A DNA stretch of 64,000 nucleotides from Nocardia panacis (GTDB taxonomy: Bacteria; Actinomycetota; Actinomycetes; Mycobacteriales; Mycobacteriaceae): assembly GCF_003598715.1 (NCBI RefSeq), contig NZ_QZFU01000055.1, positions 307,933 through 371,932 of the forward strand. The letters are read 5' to 3'. The notes below the pieces were generated by a model that saw nothing but the letters and a program-made list of their open reading frames with translations, was not told where the DNA came from and did no database searches. Below are positions 43,989-52,458 of the stretch, in pieces (position 1 is the first letter of the stretch; each line of letters starts with the position of its first letter). The position numbers and the translations under genes are program-made.

Positions 43989-45650
43989 GTGAGTTCCTCC
44001 AAAGAACAAGCGCTACAGATCGTTCTCGATCAACTGGACGTGCTGTCCAAACTCGAATGGGACCCGGACACACTGGTCAAGGCAATCGATATCGCACTGT
44101 CGGTTCCCGCACCTGCGGGCAACCCGACCACGATCGCGGCGCAGTCCCAGAGCTACGGAACCAGAGCTCAACTCGCATTCGCAGCCGGAATAGACCTCAC
44201 CAAGATGTCCGCATCCGATCTGCCCGCATCCTGGCGCGGTCAGGCGGCCGAGTCGGCGCTCAACGCCCTCGGGGCACTGCTCAACCAGATCGGCATGGTC
44301 AAGTACGCATATCAACAAGGCCACGACGCGCTGGATGTCTGGTCGAGAAAGCTCCGCGAGGCACAGCGACAGGACACGCACGGCCGCAATCAACTCAACC
44401 AGGCCAGGAATGCGACCGACGGACTAAAGCGGCAAACCCAACAGCACACCTATCGCCCGAATATTCGAGCGGCGAATATGGCTTCGACAATGGCTTTGGC
44501 GAAGGAGGGATGCCGAGACCTGATCGCCGCCGTGCGCACCGCCGAGGGCGGAGCCAACTATGCGAACAGCAGATTTCGGACCGTCTCCCAGTTGCCGAGG
44601 GCCAGTCAATTGGTCGGCCCCGGAATTGATCGACTCACAGCCACGACACTGGTCTATTCCAACTTGAGAATCCTCAGCTCGGCCGCGATAGCGCAGGCAT
44701 CCCAGCAGTACGCCCGAATGTCGGACGCCGATCGCAAGAGGTTCGGCGATCTGGTCGCGGGCGCGCAGTCTCCAGAGGAAGCGGCCTACCTCTGGGATGC
44801 GCTCGGATCAGGACACACCCTCGACGAGATCAGCGAATTCGACAAGGTGATACACCCATTCGGCAATGATCCGCAGTGGCTGGCCAAGCATCTGCGTCCG
44901 CAGTTGTCCAGCGGCACAGCCAAGGACGGCGCGGACAGCACCGGATACCTCACCTACGGTGGCGCCGCATGGGCGCCAGGATCGGTCTACCCGATCTATT
45001 CACAAGGCGCTTATGGGGACTGTGTGGCTGCGGCCACCACAATGGCGATGTTGAATGGCGACCCCGTCAAGATGCTCGGGGTGACCACGGGCCGCGGCCC
45101 AGCAGGCTACGGCGGCGCGGCAGTCGACGACGACAGCGCAGCGGCCGTCCAAGCCCGCCTCCAGTCGCTTTATCTCGACAACCACCGCGCCGGACAAGCA
45201 GCCGATGGCAGAGCGGTTCCCGATCCCCAGGTAGGCGTGGGTCCGGTGGGCAACGCCGCCCAGCTCGCATCCCTGCTCAGCCCGATCACCGGCAGCGAGT
45301 ATCGGCTGACGAATATGGAAACCGAATCCGGTCGACGTGCGGCGCTTCCCGAGATCCAGTCCGCCGTCGCCGCGGGGAAACCGGCGCCCATCACTCTCGA
45401 CGGCACTGTGCAGGCCGTCAGCTCCACGGGCGATCATCATCGGCCGGAAGTGACCGACACCGCGATCAGCCACCAGGTGATCGTCGTCGGCGCGACGGAC
45501 GACCGACTCCAGATCTACAACCCCTGGGGGTACACCCAGTGGATTTCGACAGCGGATTTCGTGAAGGGCAACTTCGGCGCAATTGTCGCCACCCACGGCG
45601 GAACACAAGCCAACGCGCTACACCCGAGAGAGGCATTCGTACCGGGATGA
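43989..45650 (+). CDS. WXG-domain protein with C-terminal papain-like cysteine protease
   Basis: The 553-residue protein has an N-terminal helical region (about 1-250) with a W82-R-G84 turn, like a WXG100 hairpin, then a linker, and a C-terminal domain (about 325-553) with papain/calpain-like catalytic residues. C345 is in QGAYGDCVAA, H495 in SHQVIVVG, and N511 in YNPWG. The layout matches modular toxins or effectors exported by type VII systems, with a protease warhead. The base composition of this gene is visibly lower in GC than its neighbours, hinting at transfer. No immunity gene is obvious; the next gene is a convergent lipase. Confidence 0.72.
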   Translation: MSSSKEQALQIVLDQLDVLSKLEWDPDTLVKAIDIALSVPAPAGNPTTIAAQSQSYGTRAQLAFAAGIDLTKMSASDLPASWRGQAAESALNALGALLNQIGMVKYAYQQGHDALDVWSRKLREAQRQDTHGRNQLNQARNATDGLKRQTQQHTYRPNIRAANMASTMALAKEGCRDLIAAVRTAEGGANYANSRFRTVSQLPRASQLVGPGIDRLTATTLVYSNLRILSSAAIAQASQQYARMSDADRKRFGDLVAGAQSPEEAAYLWDALGSGHTLDEISEFDKVIHPFGNDPQWLAKHLRPQLSSGTAKDGADSTGYLTYGGAAWAPGSVYPIYSQGAYGDCVAAATTMAMLNGDPVKMLGVTTGRGPAGYGGAAVDDDSAAAVQARLQSLYLDNHRAGQAADGRAVPDPQVGVGPVGNAAQLASLLSPITGSEYRLTNMETESGRRAALPEIQSAVAAGKPAPITLDGTVQAVSSTGDHHRPEVTDTAISHQVIVVGATDDRLQIYNPWGYTQWISTADFVKGNFGAIVATHGGTQANALHPREAFVPG

Positions 45651-45660
45651 CAGGGAACCC

Positions 45661-46830
45661 TCAGCGACTCGGCAAGGTTTGCGCCAGAAAGGCTTCCGTG
45701 TCGGCGCGCGCCTGCGGTAGCAGCGTGAAGTGGGTGGCCGAGGGGTACAGCCGCAGTCGACTGTCCGTGCCGCCCTGCTGAAGTTGTTGCTGGAGTAGGA
45801 CCGTGGTCGGTAGCGGCTGCACGGTGTCCACTCCGCCTTGCAAGAGCAGCAGTGGCCCTTGGTATCCGGTCGTGGGGACAGCGATGTAGTCGCGCAGCGC
45901 GGCGATAAGGGCCGGGTCGGCAACGGGTTTGGCGAACAACTGTCCGAAGGGTTGGCCCGCGACGGCGGCGTCGGCCGACTTCAGGCAGCCCGCACCGGAT
46001 TCCGCCAAGGCGAGCACCTGTCTGCCCCGGTCGCTCAGATAGTCGGTGGCGTGCAGATCCGGTTGGGTTCGGCCCAGACCGGCCAGGATCATCAAGGCCC
46101 TGACCTGAAGTCCTTCGGGGAGCGGCACAGCCAGTTCGGGTCGCGAGATGGCGGTGATCAGGTCCTCGACATTGCTGGTCGGGGCGAAGGCGAGCGTCGC
46201 GCGCAGGTCGAGTTCCGGAGCGTAGTCCGCAGCCAGTCGCGCCGCGAACAGTACAGCGTGGCCACCGATCGAATGTCCCGCCAGCACAACGGATTCCGAC
46301 AGTTCCGGGTCGACCGATCGACCGGCTCGGACGATATCGAGGACCGCGTGTCCTTCGGCCCGCCCGGCCAGATACTCATAGGGGCCGGGCGCGCCGAGAC
46401 CGATGTAGTCCGAGGCCGCGACCGCGTAACCCTGCGCCAAATATGTCGACATCTGCGGTATCTCGTTGAAGGTATCCGCCATACCGCCGGTGAGGTTTGG
46501 TGCGCAACCCTGCGCTATACCGCTGGTGCCGTGTCCCCAGGACACCACCCGCCAACCGCCGGGCGGCGGAGCTCCCTCGGGCAGGTAGATATTCCCGCCG
46601 CTGACCTGTGGTTCGCCATTCTGACCCGTGGTCCGGTAGACGAGTCGATATCCCTTGGCCGCCAAGGGAATCAAGTCGGATCGGTCCAGTGGCCGGGACC
46701 ATTCGGCAGCGCCGGGGGCGGACGGGGGCTGTGCCGCCGAGACACCGCAGGCCAATACCGAACCCAAGGCGGCCAATGCCGCGACAACCGTATGCCGCAG
46801 TGGGACTTTCCGTTTCGGAACGCAGATCAT
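45661..46830 (-). CDS. secreted lipase
   Basis: The 389-residue protein has a signal peptide (1-33, ending VSAAQ), then an alpha/beta-hydrolase of the secretory lipase (LIP) family. The nucleophile elbow is GHSIGG near residue 190, with GHGTSGIAQGCAPN earlier and a terminal THFTL region for the histidine. Two or more cysteines suggest a disulphide. It is exported and probably hydrolyses triglycerides or esters. A perfect 20-bp palindrome (46886-46905) lies about 56 bp upstream of its start. Confidence 0.88.
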   Translation of the reverse strand: MICVPKRKVPLRHTVVAALAALGSVLACGVSAAQPPSAPGAAEWSRPLDRSDLIPLAAKGYRLVYRTTGQNGEPQVSGGNIYLPEGAPPPGGWRVVSWGHGTSGIAQGCAPNLTGGMADTFNEIPQMSTYLAQGYAVAASDYIGLGAPGPYEYLAGRAEGHAVLDIVRAGRSVDPELSESVVLAGHSIGGHAVLFAARLAADYAPELDLRATLAFAPTSNVEDLITAISRPELAVPLPEGLQVRALMILAGLGRTQPDLHATDYLSDRGRQVLALAESGAGCLKSADAAVAGQPFGQLFAKPVADPALIAALRDYIAVPTTGYQGPLLLLQGGVDTVQPLPTTVLLQQQLQQGGTDSRLRLYPSATHFTLLPQARADTEAFLAQTLPSR

Positions 46831-46885
46831 GGCATCGATACTCGCGTCGAGCGTCCCGCGTCGCGTCCGTCGCAGCGAGTCGCCC

Positions 46886-46905
46886 GCTACGCGAATTCGC
46901 GTAGC
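46886..46905. promoter_or_regulatory. perfect 20-bp palindrome
   Basis: GCTACGCGAA followed directly by TTCGCGTAGC lies between the lipase start and the response-regulator stop, both leftward genes. It could be an operator for the lipase gene or a terminator for the two-component operon. Confidence 0.5.
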
Positions 46906-46939
46906 TCGAGCGCGATCCGCTACGCCGACGGTCGTAGGA

Positions 46940-47602
46940 CTATTCGCTCAGCCCGGTCTGGTAGGCGATGACGACCAACTGGGCGCGGTCGCGGGCGCCG
47001 AGTTTCACCATCGCCCGGCTGACATGGGTGCGCGCGGTGGCCGGACTCAGGAAGAGCGCGGCGCCGATCTCGTCGTTGTTCATGCCCTGCCCCACCAGCG
47101 CCAACACCTCGCGTTCGCGCTCGGTGAGCACCGCGAGTCGCTCCTCGGCGGCCAGGGCGGCCCGGCGGCGCGCGGTGAACTGGCCGATGAGGCGGCGGGT
47201 GATCCGGGGCGCGAGCAGTGCCTCACCCGCGGCGATCACCCGAATGGCATGCAGCAACTCGGCGGGGCCCGCGTCCTTGAGCAGGAACCCGCTCGCACCC
47301 GCCTGCAATGCCTCGAACACATTCTCATCGGTGTCGTAGGTGGTCAGGATCAACACCCTGACCTGCGCCAACCCCGCGATCTCGGCGATGCGCCGGGTGG
47401 CGCGGATACCGTCCATCCGCGGCATCCGGATGTCCATGAGCACCACGTCGGGGCGGGTGAGCAAGGCCGACTCGACGGCTTCGGCGCCGTCGGTGGCCTC
47501 GCCGACGACCTCGATATCGTCCTCGAGGTCGAGCAGCACCTTGAAGCCGGAGCGGACCAGGCGTTCGTCATCGGCGAGCAGCACCTTGATCGGCATGGTC
47601 AT
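46940..47602 (-). CDS. NarL/LuxR-type response regulator
   Basis: The 220-residue protein has a receiver domain (3-120) with phospho-acceptor aspartate in VVLMDIRMPRMDG and conserved LTTYDTDE and FLLKD. A LuxR-type helix-turn-helix (about 150-212) with LTEREREVLALVGQGMNNDEIGAALFLSPATARTHVSR, cut by eye, follows. Its start overlaps the kinase stop by 4 bp. It is the DNA-binding half of a two-component system with the kinase upstream. Confidence 0.95.
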   Translation of the reverse strand: MTMPIKVLLADDERLVRSGFKVLLDLEDDIEVVGEATDGAEAVESALLTRPDVVLMDIRMPRMDGIRATRRIAEIAGLAQVRVLILTTYDTDENVFEALQAGASGFLLKDAGPAELLHAIRVIAAGEALLAPRITRRLIGQFTARRRAALAAEERLAVLTEREREVLALVGQGMNNDEIGAALFLSPATARTHVSRAMVKLGARDRAQLVVIAYQTGLSE

Positions 47603-48813
47603 CGGCCCGATCCGATCGCGACCAGCGGCAGCCGCGCCGTGACCTCGAAGCCGCCGCCCGCGCGCGGTCCCGCGTCGAGATCGCCACCGAGCAGTCGAGC
47701 GCGTTCCCGCATCCCGAGAATTCCCCGCCCGCCGCCGACGCGCGCCGGGACCCGCGCGCCGTCGCGGCGGCCCGCATCGGTCACCCGGATCCGCAGATCC
47801 GCGCCGCCGGATTCCAGCGCCACGGTCACCCTCGTCGGGCCGACATGGTGGATCACGTTGGTAATCGCTTCCTGCACAATGCGATACGCGGCGCTGCCCA
47901 CCGCTACCGGCAGCGGATCGAGCGGTGCGCCCTGTTCGAGATCGATGTCGAGCCCGGCTGCGCGCGCCTTGCCCGCCAACTCGGGTATCTGCTCCAAACC
48001 CGGATACGGCGCCTGCGCACCGTCTTCGCGCAGCACACCGAGGATGGCGCGCATCTCGCTCAGCGCGCGCGAGCTGGTCTGCTCGATGATGTGCAGCGCG
48101 TCGCGGGCCTGCTCCGGTCGCCGGTCGAGGACGTGCGCGGTGACCCCGGCCTGCACATTGATGATCGCGATGGCGTGGGCCACGGTGTCGTGCACCTCGC
48201 GGGCGATGCGCAGCCGCTCGGCATCGACCCGCGCCCTGGCCTCCTCCTCGCGGGAGCGTTCGGCCTGTTCGGCGCGGCGCTGCGCGTCCGCCGCGATGAC
48301 CCGGCGCGAACGCACGGATTCACCGAGGATGATGCTGATCACCGAGGCGCCGATCCGGAAGAACACCCAGCCGATCGCCACCTTGGGCTCGATATCCGCC
48401 GCCGCGATCAACCAGCCGACGGCGAGTGCGGCGGTGCCGACACCGCCGAGGACCAGCGTCCGACGGCCGTCGCCGTAGGCGGCCAGCGTGTAGAGGGCGA
48501 CGAACAGGGCCAGGAAGGTGAGCCGGTCCGGGAATCCGAATCCGAAGTAGGCCAGACTCGCGAGCGCGGTGATCGCGAAGACCACCACCGGGCGCTTGCG
48601 CCGCGCCACGACGGCCAACCCGCTCACCACCAGCAGCACGTATCCGATCGGCGTGACCGGGCGCGAAACCGGTTCCAGCGGCATCGGAATCATCGCGCTC
48701 TGCATCTGGATCACCGTCACGAACAGCGCCAGCAGCACATCCGACGCCCAGTCGGGCCGCTGGGAGAACCGCTGTGACACCGTCCGCGCGAACATGTCGT
48801 GACAGTACGACAT
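47599..48813 (-). CDS. sensor histidine kinase of the HisKA_3 type
   Basis: The 404-residue kinase has about five membrane helices (roughly 18-165) with short loops and no large extracellular sensor, then a coiled stretch, HisKA_3 dimerisation helix with the phospho-histidine in IAREVHDTVAHA, and a HATPase domain with VQEAITNVIHH and GRGILGMRERA. The ATG at 48813 is one of two in-frame starts; the second at 48795 gives MFARTV. Both lie within a 30-bp palindrome, and no ribosome binding site is visible. The signal is unknown. Confidence 0.9.
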   Translation of the reverse strand: MSYCHDMFARTVSQRFSQRPDWASDVLLALFVTVIQMQSAMIPMPLEPVSRPVTPIGYVLLVVSGLAVVARRKRPVVVFAITALASLAYFGFGFPDRLTFLALFVALYTLAAYGDGRRTLVLGGVGTAALAVGWLIAAADIEPKVAIGWVFFRIGASVISIILGESVRSRRVIAADAQRRAEQAERSREEEARARVDAERLRIAREVHDTVAHAIAIINVQAGVTAHVLDRRPEQARDALHIIEQTSSRALSEMRAILGVLREDGAQAPYPGLEQIPELAGKARAAGLDIDLEQGAPLDPLPVAVGSAAYRIVQEAITNVIHHVGPTRVTVALESGGADLRIRVTDAGRRDGARVPARVGGGRGILGMRERARLLGGDLDAGPRAGGGFEVTARLPLVAIGSGR

Positions 48814-48818
48814 GTTCG
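48789..48818. promoter_or_regulatory. 30-bp interrupted palindrome over the histidine-kinase start codons
   Basis: Perfect 12-bp arms CGAACATGTCGT (48789-48800) and ACGACATGTTCG (48807-48818) with a 6-bp spacer cover both candidate ATGs of the kinase. In DNA it could be the response regulator's operator. In RNA it could form a hairpin hiding initiation. Confidence 0.6.
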
Positions 48819-49043
48819 GGCACGGCCGCTCGCGCGCGAGCGCGCGACCCACTACGACGACGGACGTACCCGGCCACCACTCCCCTACGGCGATCCGCGT
48901 AGCCGATCACTCCCGGCGGGGCGGCGCGAGATCCCTTCCCGCCCCCGGAAATAGGGGCAGCGTGGATCGGATGTAACGCCGATAGGGTTGCGCCCGCTCT
49001 ATCTTCGACAGCTCGACCCGTTTGGCAATCGAAAGGTTCTGCG

Positions 49044-49514
49044 ATGTCCATTTCGTTCGCACGAGTTCTGTCCTGCGGATTCGCGAGTGCCGCAGCTTTG
49101 TTCGTTCTCGCACCGGCCGCGTTCGCGGAACCCGCGGAGTGGGAGGTCCCGAAAGCCTGCTCCGGAAACCTGCCGACCTCCGACGGTGCGGCGAATGTCG
49201 AGTCCTGCCTCTACGTTTACGACGGCGCGCTGCGCGCCTACGGCAGCCTCACCTCCAAGACCGGATCCTCCACCATCGACAACTGCACCATGGTCGTCAC
49301 GATCATCGACAAAGACGCCTATGCCGGTGGGGCATCCGACGAAGTCGTCGCCACCAGCGGGTCCATGCCCTGCTTCAACGGCAACTACCCCTCCCCGCCG
49401 CTGACCGTCGAGAAAGGCAAGGTCCAGGCGGGCCACCGCTACGTGAGCTTCGCCGAGGTCACCCATGACAACCAAGGCGTCGCCCGCATCTACAGCCCGG
49501 AACTCAAGCCGTAG
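49044..49514 (+). CDS. small secreted protein of unknown function
   Basis: The 156-residue protein has a clear signal peptide (1-28, SAAALFVLAPAAFA) and a mature domain of about 128 residues with four cysteines (near 39, 55, 81 and 110), suitable for two disulphides. I do not recognise the family. GAAAGG lies before the ATG. It is transcribed divergently from the two-component operon. Confidence 0.75.
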   Translation: MSISFARVLSCGFASAAALFVLAPAAFAEPAEWEVPKACSGNLPTSDGAANVESCLYVYDGALRAYGSLTSKTGSSTIDNCTMVVTIIDKDAYAGGASDEVVATSGSMPCFNGNYPSPPLTVEKGKVQAGHRYVSFAEVTHDNQGVARIYSPELKP

Positions 49515-49533
49515 GGCCAGCGCTGGTCGCGCC

Positions 49534-49560
49534 CTCGGCGGTTCACACGGGATCGCCGAG
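49534..49560. terminator. hairpin between convergent genes
   Basis: Arms CTCGGCG (49534-49540) and CGCCGAG (49554-49560) with a 13-nt loop lie between the secreted protein and the aminotransferase stop. Confidence 0.45.
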
Positions 49561-49595
49561 CGTCTCTTCGGAAAGCTGCGCCGCGACAGCCGGTT

Positions 49596-50768
49596 TCAGC
49601 GTTCTCGGCAAGCCCGTTCGAGACCGCCGAGCAGTTCGTGGAGCAGGTGCTCGTCCGAACCGTAGACGAGGCGGACGTGGGTGTCGGGGCCGCGCATATC
49701 GCCGCCGCGGACCGTCGCGATGCCCTGATTCAGCAGGGCGCGGTCGATCTCGGCCGGGGTGTCGCCGAGGCGGGAGCAGTTCACGAGCAGGAACGCGCCC
49801 GCGGACGGGCGCACCGGCGCGGGCAGGCCCGCGGCGACAACGCCGTCGCAGACCAGATCACGTTTGGCCTGATAGGTGGACAGCGCCTGATCGAGCCAGT
49901 CGCGCGGCCCGGTGAGGGTCGCGATCGCGGCGGTCTGGGAGACCACTCCGCAGCAGACGGCTTCCCATTGGAAGCGGCGTTCGAGCGCGTCGATGATCGA
50001 CGGCGGCGCCACGATATAGCCGACCCGCCAGCTCGCCAGCGCGTAGTACTTGCTGAGGCTGGTGATGGTCACGATGTGCGGCCAGCGGTCGGCGAAGGCT
50101 TCCATCGGCTGATACCCGCGGCCGTCATAGGTGAAGTGCTGCCACGACTCGTCGGAGATGACGAGCAGCCCGTGCCGCGCCGCCAGGTCGACCACCGCGC
50201 CGAGGGTGGCGGCGTCGGGGAGGTAGCCGGTCGGGTTGTTCGGATTGCACAGCAGCACGGCTCGGGTGCGGGGCGTGATCGCGGCTTCCAGCCCCGCGAG
50301 GTCGAACTTCCATCCTTCGCTTTCGCGGGAGGGGACGTACGCGGGAACCGCACCCGACTCGCGGATGGCCCCATCGAAGAAGAAGGTGGGGGTGGGGACG
50401 ATCACCTCCTCACCGGGTGCCAGGACGGTGCGCAGCACGATGGACAGGCTCTGCATCGCACCGTGATTGATGAGCAGGCGACGCTCCGGATCGACCCGCA
50501 GACCGTGTTCGCGCGCCAATTCCTCGGCGATCGCCGCTCGGAGTTCGGGCAGTCCGCGAGTGTCGCGCGGGTCGGGGCGGTCTATCGCCTCGGCGACGCT
50601 CCGACGCACATGCTCGGGCATGGGCAGGATGGGCGCGCCCACGAGCGGGAGGATCCGGACGCCATCGCGGGCGGCCTGCGCCGCGCGGGCGATGGTGTTC
50701 ATCGCGCCCATGGGTGGGAGATCGCTCGCCGCAGGAAGGTGCCAGAGATCCGAGATGCTTTGCGGCAT
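49596..50768 (-). CDS. class I/II PLP-dependent aminotransferase
   Basis: The 390-residue fold-type I aminotransferase has CNPNNPTGY (about 165-173), the DESWQHF strand with the PLP-nitrogen aspartate, and the Schiff-base lysine in TSLSKYYA near residue 228. A terminal arginine in HVRLVYG would bind the substrate carboxylate. The start may be the ATG at 50768 or a TTG at 50780. It is divergent from the GntR gene and shares its AT-rich promoter region, so it is probably under its control. The substrate is likely an amino acid produced by the locus. Confidence 0.9.
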   Translation of the reverse strand: MPQSISDLWHLPAASDLPPMGAMNTIARAAQAARDGVRILPLVGAPILPMPEHVRRSVAEAIDRPDPRDTRGLPELRAAIAEELAREHGLRVDPERRLLINHGAMQSLSIVLRTVLAPGEEVIVPTPTFFFDGAIRESGAVPAYVPSRESEGWKFDLAGLEAAITPRTRAVLLCNPNNPTGYLPDAATLGAVVDLAARHGLLVISDESWQHFTYDGRGYQPMEAFADRWPHIVTITSLSKYYALASWRVGYIVAPPSIIDALERRFQWEAVCCGVVSQTAAIATLTGPRDWLDQALSTYQAKRDLVCDGVVAAGLPAPVRPSAGAFLLVNCSRLGDTPAEIDRALLNQGIATVRGGDMRGPDTHVRLVYGSDEHLLHELLGGLERACRER

Positions 50769-50783
50769 GGGATAAACCAATCA

Positions 50784-50874
50784 CTGAGATATCAACGTAT
50801 TGAGTAGATATCTTTTATATCAGATCAATTCAGCAGATTGCCATATCAATATCGAGTGGTAGTACGCTCACAGG
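50784..50874. promoter_or_regulatory. AT-rich divergent promoter with repeated ATATC motifs
   Basis: Between the aminotransferase and GntR starts, ATATC-containing motifs recur: CTGAGATATCA at 50784-50794, AGATATCT at 50806-50813, TATATCAG near 50817 and CATATCAATATC near 50842. The first is repeated exactly at 59275-59285. FCD-type GntR proteins bind short palindromes of this kind, so these are candidate sites. Confidence 0.55.
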
Positions 50875-51627
50875 ATGCGCGATATCTATCCCCGCACCGT
50901 GGGAACGCCCCATATCCCCGCGCTGCTGCTCGACCGAGCCGATTCCGGTCTCGACCGCACCGCCGAGGCATACCGGGCGATCAGGCGGCAGATCATCGAC
51001 CTGACCCTGCCGCCGGGCAGCCGCTTCACCGAAACCGCCCTCGCGCAGCAATGGCAGATCAGCAAGACACCGGTGCGCGAGGCACTGGCCCGATTGCGGC
51101 GCGACGGACTGGTGACCGCCCTGCCGCGCGCGGGCTACATCGTCTCCCCCGTCACCCTCCAGGACACCGACGACCTGTGCGCCCTGCGCACGCTGCTGTC
51201 GAGCGAGGCCGCCGCGGCCGCCGCCCGCTCCGGCCTGACCGAGCCCGCGCTCCAACAGCTCGAAGCGCTGGCCAAAGTGCCCTTCGCCCTCGCGGCAGGC
51301 GAGGCCGGACTCGAGCAATCGCTGCGCGCGGGAATCGGATTCGAGGGGATATTCGTCAACTTCGCAGGCAACCACCGACTCGCCAAGACGATCGTCGACG
51401 TGCTCGACGAATTGGAGCGGGTACTGCGCATGGCCGCGCTCATCGCCCCGGATATCGCAAGCCCGCCAGGCGAATTGGAGGCCATCTACAACTGTCTGCG
51501 CGCCAGGGACGAAGACGGAGCCCGTGCCGCGATGCACCGGCGCTGCGAGCGCGTGCGCCACGACGTTCTGCAGGTGCTCTCGAAAAGCGCCTCCGTGAGC
51601 CGGGCGAATATCGAACTGCCGAGATAG
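50875..51627 (+). CDS. GntR family regulator, FCD type
   Basis: The 250-residue protein has a GntR winged helix (about 30-95, IRRQIIDLTLPPGSRFTETALAQQWQISKTPVREALARL, cut by eye) and an all-helical FCD ligand domain (about 105-235) that usually binds carboxylic acids through a metal. An N-terminal extension of about 25 residues precedes the HTH. The ATG follows AGG closely. It is the only regulator in the 49.6-60.3 kb locus and is the likely controller of it. Confidence 0.9.
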   Translation: MRDIYPRTVGTPHIPALLLDRADSGLDRTAEAYRAIRRQIIDLTLPPGSRFTETALAQQWQISKTPVREALARLRRDGLVTALPRAGYIVSPVTLQDTDDLCALRTLLSSEAAAAAARSGLTEPALQQLEALAKVPFALAAGEAGLEQSLRAGIGFEGIFVNFAGNHRLAKTIVDVLDELERVLRMAALIAPDIASPPGELEAIYNCLRARDEDGARAAMHRRCERVRHDVLQVLSKSASVSRANIELPR

Positions 51628-51634
51628 TCCGAAT

Positions 51635-51674
51635 ATCGGCGATGCCCGGACCGTGCGGTCCGGGCATCGCCGAT
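51635..51674. terminator. very strong bidirectional terminator
   Basis: Perfect 18-bp arms (left ATCGGCGATGCCCGGACC, 51635-51652; right 51657-51674) with a GTGC loop separate the convergent GntR and SDR genes. Confidence 0.85.
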
Positions 51675-51675
51675 C

Positions 51676-52458
51676 TCAAACGATCAGGTCACCGCCATTG
51701 ATATCGATGGCGGCGCCGGTGATGTACGCGGCGCGCTCGGAGGCGAGGAATGCGACGAGTTCGGCGACCTCCCAGGGTTGTCCGATGCGGGGCACCGGGA
51801 ACGCGGCGACGGCGCGTGCCAATTCGCCTTCCGGCAGCAGCGTGCGGGCCATCGGTGTGTCGATCAGACCGGGACACACGGCGTTGACGGTGATCCCGTC
51901 GGGTCCGCAGGTCTTGGCCAGATGTCGCGTCAAGCCCAGAACGGCGTGTTTGGCGGTCGTGTAGTGCGCGCCCGCCGCGGTGCTGATGGTCTTGCCCGCC
52001 GTCGAGGAGAAGTTGACGATCCGACCTCGGCCGCGCATCGCGGGCAACGCCTGTTTGCAGCACAGGAATGTCCCGTGCACATTCACCGCGAGCACGCGAT
52101 GCCATTCGTCCTCGGTGATATCCGCGAATTCGGTGGGCGGTGCGATACCCGCGGCATTGACCAGGATGTCGAGCCGCGAATGCTGTCGCAGCAGCGTGTC
52201 GAACGCGGCCCGCACCTGGTCGCTGTCGGTCACATCGACCGCGACCGAACGGACACGGTCGATCGACACCGACAGGGTGGCCGCCAACTCGCCGAGTTCG
52301 GGTGGGGCCAGGTCGAATACCGCGACGATCGCACCCCGGCGCGCCAGCGCGTGCGCGGCCGCCAATCCCATACCGCTCGCTCCACCGGTCACGATCGCGA
52401 CCTGCCCGTCGAATTCGACGGGGTCGGCGCTGGTCGGCGCGCGCAGCCCGGCGATCAT
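51676..52458 (-). CDS. short-chain dehydrogenase/reductase
   Basis: The 260-residue SDR has the cofactor motif TGGASGMGLA (about 24-33), NAAG near 100, and catalytic S (NFSSTAG), Y and K (HYTTAKH, about 168-172), ending ITGAAIDINGGDLIV. D in VAVFDLA at the end of strand 2 suggests NAD preference. Its start overlaps the alpha-oxoamine synthase stop by 4 bp, so the two products may act in sequence on a hydroxy/keto intermediate. Confidence 0.92.
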   Translation of the reverse strand: MIAGLRAPTSADPVEFDGQVAIVTGGASGMGLAAAHALARRGAIVAVFDLAPPELGELAATLSVSIDRVRSVAVDVTDSDQVRAAFDTLLRQHSRLDILVNAAGIAPPTEFADITEDEWHRVLAVNVHGTFLCCKQALPAMRGRGRIVNFSSTAGKTISTAAGAHYTTAKHAVLGLTRHLAKTCGPDGITVNAVCPGLIDTPMARTLLPEGELARAVAAFPVPRIGQPWEVAELVAFLASERAAYITGAAIDINGGDLIV

